34,540 nt of DNA. Source: Clostridia bacterium (lineage in GTDB: Bacteria > Bacillota > Clostridia > Christensenellales > UBA1242). Made by a program: the position numbers and the translations under genes. Location: NCBI GenBank assembly GCA_017456465.1, contig JAFTJJ010000014.1:1-34540 (forward strand), written 5' to 3'. Positions 7,793 to 14,581 of the stretch are shown here, piece after piece. The notes below the pieces were generated by a model. It did not search any database and was not told the origin of the DNA. It worked only from the letters and a program-made list of their open reading frames with translations. Each line of letters opens with the position of its first letter. Within the stretch, counting starts at the first letter, position 1.

Positions 7793-7902
7793 ATAATAAA
7801 AAACCACAAAACATTGTGTTATTTATTGATAAATGATTTTGAGTTGTGCTATTTTGCACTTTTTAAGTCAATAATACAAAAAAACATAAAGCATTGAAAA
7901 GC

Positions 7903-7936
7903 GTGGTGAGAATTTTCACCACCTTTTCTTTTTTAT
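7903..7936 (+). terminator. Intrinsic terminator of the ABC exporter operon
   Basis: GTGGTGA (7903-7909) pairs with TCACCAC (7916-7922), followed by CTTTTCTTTTTT. About 110 nt of AT-rich untranslated sequence lies between the stop at 7792 and this hairpin, including ATTTAT-TG-ATAAAT at 7821 and a weak GTGC/GCAC hairpin at 7846-7859; I see no gene in it. Confidence 0.85.
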
Positions 7937-7941
7937 CAATA

Positions 7942-7971
7942 TTGACTTTGATGCGCAAATTGGAGTATAAT
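7942..7971 (+). promoter_or_regulatory. Promoter for the gene at 7989
   Basis: TTGACT (7942-7947), 18-nt spacer, TATAAT (7966-7971). The leader is only about 12 nt. Confidence 0.7.
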
Positions 7972-7988
7972 GTTCTCAAGGTGATTTT

Positions 7989-9023
7989 ATGTTTGTTATT
8001 AATGAAAAATTGAGAGAGGATGTCACATCCAACATCCCTGAAGTGTTCACACCAAGACAAAAACTTATTTGCGCTTACAAGAGACTATGTGAAAAACTTG
8101 AATATTCAATGCCAGCTTACATCAACACAGAAAGGCATGAAGGTTTTTACAGAAACCCATCAAAACTTGAACTAATTGATGGTGAAACACGACGCGACAT
8201 CATGTGTTATTCTTTTGCTGCAATTTTTTCTGAAATTGTTCGCGGAATGAATCTTCCACATGTCTTTACTTATCCTCCGAAGCTCGGCAAAAACAAGATT
8301 TTCGATCCAGACCACACATCTCTCAGGGTGTTTTTTGATGGCGATGAACTTGAGTTTGATCCACTCGGAGGAGTGATTGACAACAATGACATGAACAATG
8401 TCAAATTTGGACTCCCGGTTGCTGGAATTTCAGTGAACTATGCAAGAAAGGGAACAACCAAGAAAAAACTTGAAAAAGAAATCATGAACGACATTTCTGT
8501 TGTTTGCACAACAGAAAGATCACCAAAACATCACTTGGCGCTTGAATTTGAAAAAGTTGATGAATATGATTTTTCTGATCTTGACTTTGAAAGACGCCTT
8601 GCAATTTTCATGCGAAAATTGTCTGAAATTGATGAGCCAGTGTCGGCCGTCATGCTCAATTACATCATCAGACTCAAAAGAATGCTGTTTTTAAAAAGTG
8701 AAGATTGCGTGAACTTTGATCTTAAGTTTTTGAGCGATATCAAAAATGATCACAAACTTGTGTTCGTGAGCGCCAATCCAAAAGGTTATGAAAAGATAAA
8801 AGGCAAAGAAAATTTTGACTCATTGACTGTCACAATGTTTGATTTTTATTCACACAAAATCGTCACTTTTTCAAGAGATGAAGCACTGGAAATTGAGAAA
8901 AATCCAAACCTCTGCATTGACTCATCATCAAAATATTTAAAGTTTCACTTTTTGATGGCAAGCGATGGGCTGGAACGCGTTTCACAATCGGGCAATCAAC
9001 ACGTTCCAAGCGAAAGAATGTGA
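7989..9023 (+). CDS. Transglutaminase-like (Cys-His-Asp triad) protein, 344 aa
   Basis: An N-terminal papain/transglutaminase-like domain is suggested by the helix TPRQKLICAYKRLCEKLEYS (21-40), which resembles the start of such domains, and by a triad in the right order: Cys73 in DIMCYSFAA, His109 in DPDHTSLRVF and Asp124 in EFDPLGG. A second region (about 190-325) with FDLKFLSDIKNDHKLVFVSA and repeated beta-like strands has no recognised motif. There is no signal peptide. ATG 7989 follows AAGGTGAT by 5 nt. It shares the domain logic, but little sequence, with the protein at 1751-2710. The activity is unknown and could be peptidase, transglutaminase or a catalytically active regulator. Confidence 0.75.
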   Translation: MFVINEKLREDVTSNIPEVFTPRQKLICAYKRLCEKLEYSMPAYINTERHEGFYRNPSKLELIDGETRRDIMCYSFAAIFSEIVRGMNLPHVFTYPPKLGKNKIFDPDHTSLRVFFDGDELEFDPLGGVIDNNDMNNVKFGLPVAGISVNYARKGTTKKKLEKEIMNDISVVCTTERSPKHHLALEFEKVDEYDFSDLDFERRLAIFMRKLSEIDEPVSAVMLNYIIRLKRMLFLKSEDCVNFDLKFLSDIKNDHKLVFVSANPKGYEKIKGKENFDSLTVTMFDFYSHKIVTFSRDEALEIEKNPNLCIDSSSKYLKFHFLMASDGLERVSQSGNQHVPSERM

Positions 9024-9067
9024 TTTGGTTCAAATTGACCAATTAAAAACAAAATGTCTGATTGTGT

Positions 9068-9112
9068 TTGAAAACCTCACTTTTTGATGTAAAATATCAA
9101 GGAAAAGTGAGG
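9068..9112 (+). promoter_or_regulatory. Promoter flanked by a 10-bp inverted repeat
   Basis: TTGAAA (9068-9073), 16-nt spacer, TAAAAT (9090-9095). CCTCACTTTT (9075-9084) and AAAAGTGAGG (9103-9112) are perfect inverted repeats around the -10, with TGAT/ATCA as an inner pair. The layout fits a repressor operator better than an RNA hairpin, since transcription would begin inside the right arm. Confidence 0.5.
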
Positions 9113-9122
9113 ATGGGTGCAA

Positions 9123-9536
9123 ATGAGAATCAATCAGTGTGGAAGTGCAATTTACAAATTCGGTGAAACACCAAAACTTGCTTGTGTGGTGTCTCAAGAA
9201 GTCGAAACCGAAGAGCCAAAATATTGGGACAGAACAATCACAATCGGCACTCTTTCAATGAAAAAGCTGCTGACTTTGCATGATTACAACATTCCTGAAA
9301 CGGGTGAACATCAAAAACAAAATGTGATTTGTTTTGAAAATTTTTTTGTTGTTGACACAACAAAAAGAAGTCAAAGTGCGGAAGAAGCCAGATTTTTTGA
9401 CACTTATTCATATGATGGAACACACCTTCTTTCATCAAACAAGCCTTGGGAAGATCAAGATCAAATCCAAACAGAACAAACTCTTGCAAAAATCGAAAAA
9501 GAAAAAGAGAGTTTTGAACAAACAGAAAAATTTTAA
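9123..9536 (+). CDS. Hypothetical protein, first of a tandem paralogous pair
   Basis: 137 residues, not assigned to a known family. The start is placed at ATG 9123, with GAGG at 9109-9112 (10 nt); GTG 9117 in the same frame is a possible alternative. Landmarks shared with the next gene are FGxxPKL near the N-terminus, a CFxxFFVxD strand (VICFENFFVVDT), and RFFDTYSYDG followed by LLSSNKPWEDQD. The pattern suggests a beta-rich fold with WD/PW turns. The C-terminal 25 residues are Glu/Lys/Gln-rich. No signal peptide or membrane segment is present. It has its own promoter and a hairpin after it. Confidence 0.75.
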   Translation: MRINQCGSAIYKFGETPKLACVVSQEVETEEPKYWDRTITIGTLSMKKLLTLHDYNIPETGEHQKQNVICFENFFVVDTTKRSQSAEEARFFDTYSYDGTHLLSSNKPWEDQDQIQTEQTLAKIEKEKESFEQTEKF

Positions 9537-9547
9537 TTGCAAAGACA

Positions 9548-9581
9548 CAAAAGCACAGGTTACAGACAGCCTGTGCTTTTG
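9548..9581 (+). terminator. Hairpin terminator, weak T tail
   Basis: CAAAAGCACAGG (9548-9559) is perfectly complementary to CCTGTGCTTTTG (9570-9581), giving 12 base pairs. The sequence after it (CTTGTTCAC) is only moderately T-rich, so termination may be partial. Confidence 0.7.
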
Positions 9582-9593
9582 CTTGTTCACTAC

Positions 9594-9622
9594 TGTACAA
9601 ATCGTTGAATTTGTGATATAAT
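9594..9622 (+). promoter_or_regulatory. Promoter with extended -10
   Basis: TGTACA (9594-9599), 17-nt spacer, TATAAT (9617-9622) preceded by TGA, an extended -10. A very similar block (TGTGATATAATAT) precedes the gene at 10171. Confidence 0.6.
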
Positions 9623-9653
9623 ATTTATAATAAAAATATTGGGAGAAATTGAA

Positions 9654-10061
9654 ATGCAAACATCTGTCCATGAGCAGGTTTATTTTTTCGGAAATTACCC
9701 AAAACTCAAGGCGAAAATCCAATTAACACAAAAAAGAGGTTGGGGATCGGATTTTGAGGCTGAAATTGAACTTTTTGACATGAAAGGCAACAAACTTTTT
9801 GAATTTGAAACCTATGATCTCAAAAGAAAAGGCAAGAGCCTTTTGAAAACCGCTCTGTGCTTTGATGATTTCTTTGTTCTTGATTCACATCTGGTGGACA
9901 AAACACGTGGAATCGATCGATGTTTTTTCAGGGCTTATGACTATAATGCAAATTTGATTTTGTCTGAGCAAAATTCATCATGGGATGATGCTGAGGGCTA
10001 CAAAAAAGTCAGATTGAAGCAAAAATATGATATGCTTGATGAAAGTGGAAGAATGTGGTAA
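9654..10061 (+). CDS. Hypothetical protein, second of a tandem paralogous pair
   Basis: 135 residues, family unknown. ATG 9654 follows GGGAG (9641-9645) by 8 nt. It aligns with the preceding protein along most of its length: FGNYPKL against FGETPKL, ALCFDDFFVLDS against VICFENFFVVDT, and FFRAYDYNANLILSEQNSSW against RFFDTYSYDGTHLLSSNKPW. The pair therefore arose by duplication and then diverged strongly, each keeping a separate promoter. The central region is strand-like with alternating polar and hydrophobic residues (FEAEIELFDMKGNKLFEFE). No membrane segment or catalytic motif is evident. I infer a binding or structural role from the absence of catalytic signatures, with low certainty. Confidence 0.75.
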   Translation: MQTSVHEQVYFFGNYPKLKAKIQLTQKRGWGSDFEAEIELFDMKGNKLFEFETYDLKRKGKSLLKTALCFDDFFVLDSHLVDKTRGIDRCFFRAYDYNANLILSEQNSSWDDAEGYKKVRLKQKYDMLDESGRMW

Positions 10062-10103
10062 AAGACAAGGCAGTCATCAATCAGCCATTAAAATCAATGG
10101 GAC

Positions 10104-10132
10104 TTGAAATATCTTACATTGTGTGATATAAT
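10104..10132 (+). promoter_or_regulatory. Promoter of the 10171-13431 operon
   Basis: TTGAAA (10104-10109), 17-nt spacer, TATAAT (10127-10132) preceded by TGTGA. Confidence 0.7.
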
Positions 10133-10170
10133 ATATAATAATAAAATTGTGATTCTTTTTGGGGGGAATT

Positions 10171-11229
10171 ATGATAAATTTAAACATGTTAACAGAAGAA
10201 AAACAAACAGCACTTCTTGAAAGAATTGATGCTCTTTCTGCTGAGATTGAATCTTTTCAAAGCTCTGGTGGAGACATTTATGATGAAAGAAGAAAATTGC
10301 CTTATTATGAACGCGTGCGTTCAATTGTGAGAAGTTTGAGAAAAGAACTTGGGGATGAAAATGTTTCATATGAGGATGTCTATGAACTTTGTGGGATCAA
10401 ATTCGACAGAGATTGGAACACTTTCATGACATGGATTGAAAGATTGGCGGAAACTGCCGATGAAGATGGGTTTGTTGATTCAATCAGGGATGACAAGGGT
10501 GCAAATGCGCTCTATAATGATCTTGCCTATTATGCCGAAAAATATGGAACAAGCAACTTCGATTTTCTTGTTTTGATGACACCGTTTTCATTGCGTGAAG
10601 CAATGGTGAACGTTGGTGACTATGATTCATACTTGAGGGGTCAACTTCGCGAGGCTTATTGCGACGGTGAGGCAGAAGGCATCAGACATGATGAACCTGC
10701 ACTATATGAAAAAATTCGACAGTCTCAAAAATACACACCGGGAGCAACTGGCAAAGACATGTTTGACAAATTTGATCTTGTGAATGAAAGAGTTCATGAA
10801 ACAAGAACGATTGACCAGCCAAAGCAAGCGTCAGAAATCATTGAAAGACTTGAACAGCTTTATCCATCGCATGTGGTTGGAAGACTCATTGAAGATGACA
10901 AAAAAACTTATTATGACGTTGTCAGAATCAGCAGAAATGAAGGGAAAAATCCAAAAGCTTGGCTTGAATCACATGGTTTTGATTATCCATCTGGAATCAC
11001 AAACACACATCCACAAACAAGAACAAAAATCGACACAGCAAAACGCGCTGAGATGCTTCGAGGAATGAAGGCTGAAATCATGAAAGAGTTCAATCTTGAA
11101 GGTGCTGATGACATTGACATCTATCACGCAAATCTTGAAGCGACAAAACGCGTGATTGAAAAAGTTAATCAAATGTATGCGACCAAGGAAAATTCGGAAA
11201 CATTGCAGGGGGAAGAAAAAAATGATTGA
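10171..11229 (+). CDS. Hypothetical helical protein, first gene of an unknown operon
   Basis: 352 residues, not recognised. The start is ATG 10171, after a run of six G (10161-10166); the open frame upstream is leader. The product is soluble, acidic and mostly helical: an N-terminal helix with heptad-like spacing (EEKQTALLERIDALSAEIESF), a middle rich in aromatic residues (LYNDLAYYAEKYGTSNFDFL), and a C-terminal charged helical segment after HPQTRTKIDTAKRAEML. No transmembrane segment or catalytic motif is visible. It overlaps the next gene by 8 nt, so the two are translationally coupled, and is likely to act with it and with the M3-like peptidase downstream. Confidence 0.8.
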   Translation: MINLNMLTEEKQTALLERIDALSAEIESFQSSGGDIYDERRKLPYYERVRSIVRSLRKELGDENVSYEDVYELCGIKFDRDWNTFMTWIERLAETADEDGFVDSIRDDKGANALYNDLAYYAEKYGTSNFDFLVLMTPFSLREAMVNVGDYDSYLRGQLREAYCDGEAEGIRHDEPALYEKIRQSQKYTPGATGKDMFDKFDLVNERVHETRTIDQPKQASEIIERLEQLYPSHVVGRLIEDDKKTYYDVVRISRNEGKNPKAWLESHGFDYPSGITNTHPQTRTKIDTAKRAEMLRGMKAEIMKEFNLEGADDIDIYHANLEATKRVIEKVNQMYATKENSETLQGEEKND

Positions 11230-12304
11230 AATTCAAAGAGCACTTCCATCAAAATTTGGAAAGCGTGACCTCATGGGCAAAGACCACTGGCACACACTTG
11301 ACATTGATGAATACCGAATTGTTCAACCAACAATAATTTGCCTTGGCGGAAACGGAACAACTGATGACACACCTGAAACACAAGTTGGTGACAAACATCG
11401 TACAGGTTTGCAAAAAGCCAACGCGTTTTGCAAGCTTCTTGAGTCTCTTGTTGGACTCAAAATGGCTGGCAAAAACATATCTTCAACATACAGAGATGTT
11501 GAGGTTTTGGGTTTTTCTTATGGCAAAGATCGCATTTCTGACAGAACGGGCAATTTTTCAATCGGATATGTAAGAAAAATCGTAAACAATCTCTTGATGC
11601 CACTTTTCATGGATGAAAAACATGAACTTTTGCCTCCAATTGAATCGGCAAGAAATTTGTCACTCGTGACATTCTTCACTCATTGTCATGGATCAAGAGA
11701 ACTTGATCGAATCATGAAAATGCTTCATGATGAACTTGTCTACAAAGGATATTCTTCAGACACAGTGCAAGAAATTTTTTCTTACACCATGAACGTTGCT
11801 TATTGTCCACTTCCAGACGAAACATGGATTCCGACCATCAGGGTTGAAAGCATGACAGACAGTTTGAATGTTGGTCTTTCTGGCCTCTACAGAGATTATT
11901 ATGGCAAAAAGCTCAATGGAATTGATGTGAGATATGACAAGCCAAACTTCTCAAGAGGAAAGAAACTTCCTGATTGGATGAATCATCCTTACGCTGACAG
12001 AGTGACGATTTATACATCACGCATGGTCAACACAAAAGAAAACAGTGATCTAAGGAATCTCATTGATGAGCACACAGCATTCTTGCTTGGACGAAACGCA
12101 GATGACTGGTCAATCAAAACAAAAGCAACAAACCTTGATGCTGTGTCCCAAATGACAGCACTTGCTCTTGGTGAAAAAATTGCTTGCTCACTTCAAAATT
12201 ACAGAAAAGGCAGCGGTGATGTTATCAAAATTGAGGTGTCTCAAATTTATGACTATTGCAAAAACATTTTGGAGTGGTTTGATGAATCCGAACTCCAGTG
12301 TTAA
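11222..12304 (+). CDS. Unknown protein with a possible hydrolase nucleophile elbow
   Basis: 360 residues, family not recognised. ATG 11222 is chosen because AGGGGG (11207-11212) precedes it at 9 nt. The N-terminal half alternates strands and loops: a strand ending IICLGGNGT, then VEVLGFSYGKD, whose GFSYG fits the GxSxG nucleophile-elbow pattern of alpha/beta hydrolases, and later LVTFFTHCHGS. These features are suggestive only, because no full catalytic triad can be assigned with certainty. The C-terminal half is helical (DLRNLIDEHTAFLLGR, then AVSQMTALALGEKIAC). No export signal is present. Overlap with the upstream gene and the 23-nt gap to the peptidase gene place it in the middle of a three-gene operon. 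Confidence 0.78.
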   Translation: MIEIQRALPSKFGKRDLMGKDHWHTLDIDEYRIVQPTIICLGGNGTTDDTPETQVGDKHRTGLQKANAFCKLLESLVGLKMAGKNISSTYRDVEVLGFSYGKDRISDRTGNFSIGYVRKIVNNLLMPLFMDEKHELLPPIESARNLSLVTFFTHCHGSRELDRIMKMLHDELVYKGYSSDTVQEIFSYTMNVAYCPLPDETWIPTIRVESMTDSLNVGLSGLYRDYYGKKLNGIDVRYDKPNFSRGKKLPDWMNHPYADRVTIYTSRMVNTKENSDLRNLIDEHTAFLLGRNADDWSIKTKATNLDAVSQMTALALGEKIACSLQNYRKGSGDVIKIEVSQIYDYCKNILEWFDESELQC

Positions 12305-12327
12305 AACAAACATAGGGAAATTTAGTT

Positions 12328-13431
12328 ATGCAACAAAAAAACATACAAGCGCTGCGTGCTGAACATGAACGCAGAGAAGTTGAATATGCAAGGTCAATGC
12401 AGAGGGTTTTCCCACCTGAACTTTTTGATGCAGTGAAGTCAAACATCGACAAACTTGAAAAACTGGGAGTTCAGGGTGAATTCAAAAGAGACTTTGAAAT
12501 CAAGGTTTCAGATCTCGAATGGGTCATGGGTGATTTTTTGACTCGCGCTGTGATCAATGAAGACTATGCAGGAAAACTTGGGAGCGTGCTCAATGGAACA
12601 AATCCAAACCTTGACATTGAAAGAATCACATCCATCAAACACCCTGAGTTTTCCAAAGCGGGATTGGATGAAAATCTGGCAACAAGGACAAATCCGAATG
12701 GAAAGGAAGAACTCATAAAACTTTCAAAAAGTCGTGTTGTGTTTCCACTTGCCAAAAGAAAACAAAAGGATGTTTTGACAACAAACTTTGAATGCCTTGC
12801 AATATCGATTCACGAAAGCGGACACGCGGTAGCAGAAAGAAACATTTCCGGAAAACCACTCCAAATGAAATGCGAAGAAATCGGTGAGATTGAAAGCATG
12901 GTGATTGAACGACTCTTTATGTTCCATATGTGCATGAGTCAAACAAACATGAACAGTCACTTCATGAACAAATGGCATCAACCATTTGCAGACGGGGCTG
13001 TGGGGGATGGCATTCTCAAAAAGGCATATTTGGATCATTTGCTTGAATCAAACAAAGGGCTTCTGCATCGCCTTGAAAAGATTACTGATGCAAATCATTG
13101 TTCTGTTTTTGGATCTGACCATGAAGCATCAAAACAATATGCCGCAAGGTATGTTTTTGGCGAAATTGTCTCAACATTGTTTTTGACTGAATATGTCTTG
13201 AATCCAAGTGAGGCGATGGAAAACCTTAACAATTTTGTCAAACACAATCATGAGATCACAAAATTTGGTGATGTGGCTGAAATGCTGCTTCCTCAAACTC
13301 TTGAAAAATTGAGAGCAAAACCTGAAAATCAGGGAAAAGGTTGGCATGAACTTGTCATCAAAAGATACATTGATCTTTCAAGCGTATTGGCTGATGAAAA
13401 AATCGTTGATGATTATGATGAAAAATTTTAA
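12328..13431 (+). CDS. Diverged M3-like zinc metallopeptidase
   Basis: 367 residues. The zinc motif HESGH (162-166) lies in SIHESGHAVAERN. It is followed 21 residues later by Glu187-Ile-Glu-Ser190-Met-Val-Ile-Glu194, which matches ExxSxxxE of oligoendopeptidase F (M3), in which the first Glu is the third zinc ligand. A C-terminal helix SKQYAARYVFGEIVSTLF resembles the conserved M3 region after the substrate-binding His/Tyr residues. The protein is much shorter than PepF (about 600), lacking most of the N-terminal helical half. ATG 12328 follows TAGGGA (12313-12318). It ends the operon. Likely a cytoplasmic metallopeptidase; the target is unknown. Confidence 0.75.
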   Translation: MQQKNIQALRAEHERREVEYARSMQRVFPPELFDAVKSNIDKLEKLGVQGEFKRDFEIKVSDLEWVMGDFLTRAVINEDYAGKLGSVLNGTNPNLDIERITSIKHPEFSKAGLDENLATRTNPNGKEELIKLSKSRVVFPLAKRKQKDVLTTNFECLAISIHESGHAVAERNISGKPLQMKCEEIGEIESMVIERLFMFHMCMSQTNMNSHFMNKWHQPFADGAVGDGILKKAYLDHLLESNKGLLHRLEKITDANHCSVFGSDHEASKQYAARYVFGEIVSTLFLTEYVLNPSEAMENLNNFVKHNHEITKFGDVAEMLLPQTLEKLRAKPENQGKGWHELVIKRYIDLSSVLADEKIVDDYDEKF

Positions 13432-13439
13432 ATCTTGCA

Positions 13440-13590
13440 AAATTGCAACAAGCAGATGAAATAAAAAAACAAGGGTCAACGATATTTTGTGGGAGTGAGT
13501 GATGAAGTTATTTAAAGCCCACCCAGCTTGTTGAAGTTGTTTCCCAGAGTTTGTCTGAAACAATGAAAAAATCAACTCTTAATCATTTGT
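13440..13590 (+). other. Untranslated, possibly structured RNA segment
   Basis: About 160 nt between the peptidase stop and the terminator contain no convincing gene. Paired segments can be drawn: CAACAAGC (13446-13453) with GCTTGTTG (13526-13533), enclosing GTGGG (13489-13493) with CCCAC (13518-13522), followed by GTTT..CAGA (13539-13548) with TCTG-AAAC (13554-13561). This could be a 3' UTR-derived small RNA or chance pairing. No promoter of its own is evident. Confidence 0.3.
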
Positions 13591-13591
13591 G

Positions 13592-13622
13592 AAAACACCG
13601 ACAGAAATGCCGGTGTTTTTTT
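13592..13622 (+). terminator. Intrinsic terminator of the 10171-13431 operon
   Basis: AAACACCG pairs with CGGTGTTT around ACAGAAATGC, followed by a run of T. The bases from 13623 to 13693 are AT-rich and show nothing recognisable. Confidence 0.85.
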
Positions 13623-13693
13623 GTGAGTAAATGCACATACTAGAAACAAAATAACAAATTAAAGTCAAAAAAAGACAAAAAGATGATTTTTGT

Positions 13694-13741
13694 TTGTCAA
13701 AAACAAAACAATGTGTTATGATGTTTTGGTTAAATAACACA
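13694..13741 (+). promoter_or_regulatory. Promoter with inverted repeat over the -10
   Basis: TTGTCA (13694-13699), 17-nt spacer, TATGAT (13717-13722). TGTGTTAT (13712-13719) and ATAACACA (13734-13741) are perfect inverted repeats; the left arm covers the -10 and the right arm abuts the AAAGGAG ribosome site. Confidence 0.6.
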
Positions 13742-13759
13742 AAGGAGCAACATTAATCT

Positions 13760-14557
13760 ATGCTTTTCGACACGTTTCACATTTGTTACATAATTGTGTC
13801 AGCCTTGATAACAACTGGGCTTTTGATTGCATTCAAATATCTTTGCAAAACACAAAAAAGCAAAGATGTCACACTCAAAATCATTGCGATCTTTGTGGTT
13901 CTCATTCACTACAGTGAACTTTGGGTGAATTATCTTTCTAATGGTTACACAACAGTTGAGTCTCCGCTTTTGTTTCCGATTTATCCGTGCAATGTGATGA
14001 TGTGGCTCTTGCTTCTCACATCATACATTTCAAAAAAAGACACAATGTTTTATCGCATACTCACAGAGTTTGTTTCTCTTGCGGGAATTGTGTGCGCTGC
14101 CGCTGGAATTCTATTCAACTTCAATTACAACAACTGTGGGCTTGATTCATATGGAATCTTCAGTGGACTTTTTTCGCACAGTGTGATGTTTCTTGGCTGC
14201 ATTTATCTTTTAAGTGTTGCGAAAGTGAAAATCAGAATGTTCAATGTCGTCAGTGTTGTGTGTGGACTTCTGTTTTTCCTTGTTGATGGAGTGGTCATCA
14301 ACACAATTTTCAATCTTGCAGGACTCGATCCAGTGAACTCAATGTTTCTCATTGAGCCTCCGTTTGAGAACATGCCTTGGCTCAACACTTTGACCATCGG
14401 GATTGTTGCAATTGTTCTGGTTTTCATAATTGGAGCAATTGGTGAAGCTGTGTCACTTCCAAAAGAAGAAAGATGGCACCATAAACTTGCGGTTCGCTTC
14501 AAAGCCAAAAAAGAACAAACAAAAAATCAAAATATAAATCAAGAAACAAAAGAATAA
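13760..14557 (+). CDS. YwaF/TMEM164-like integral membrane protein, second copy
   Basis: 265 residues with about seven membrane helices and a long basic, Gln/Asn/Lys-rich cytoplasmic tail. Family landmarks match the protein at 852: FPIYPCNVMMWLLLL corresponds to LPLFLCSIQLITIPL, and GLFSHSVMFLGCIYLL to GITHAISGFSSLYIV. AAAGGAG (13741-13747) lies 12 nt from ATG 13760, a longer gap than usual; an in-frame TAA at 13754 excludes an earlier start. It is followed after 24 nt by a PAP2 phosphatase without an intervening terminator, which suggests a shared role in membrane lipid metabolism. The molecular function of the family in bacteria is unknown. Confidence 0.78.
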   Translation: MLFDTFHICYIIVSALITTGLLIAFKYLCKTQKSKDVTLKIIAIFVVLIHYSELWVNYLSNGYTTVESPLLFPIYPCNVMMWLLLLTSYISKKDTMFYRILTEFVSLAGIVCAAAGILFNFNYNNCGLDSYGIFSGLFSHSVMFLGCIYLLSVAKVKIRMFNVVSVVCGLLFFLVDGVVINTIFNLAGLDPVNSMFLIEPPFENMPWLNTLTIGIVAIVLVFIIGAIGEAVSLPKEERWHHKLAVRFKAKKEQTKNQNINQETKE

Positions 14558-14581
14558 AAATCTGGGAACGGTGTTTGCAAA

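Noticed and set aside
9024..9070. Small TTGGT/ACCAA hairpin after 9023 as a terminator
   Set aside because: The stem is only five to six pairs and no T run follows it.
13441..13622. A known housekeeping RNA (6S, SRP or RNase P RNA) in the long gap
   Set aside because: I could not find the conserved elements of these RNAs, such as the SRP GNAR loop or RNase P P4 motifs.
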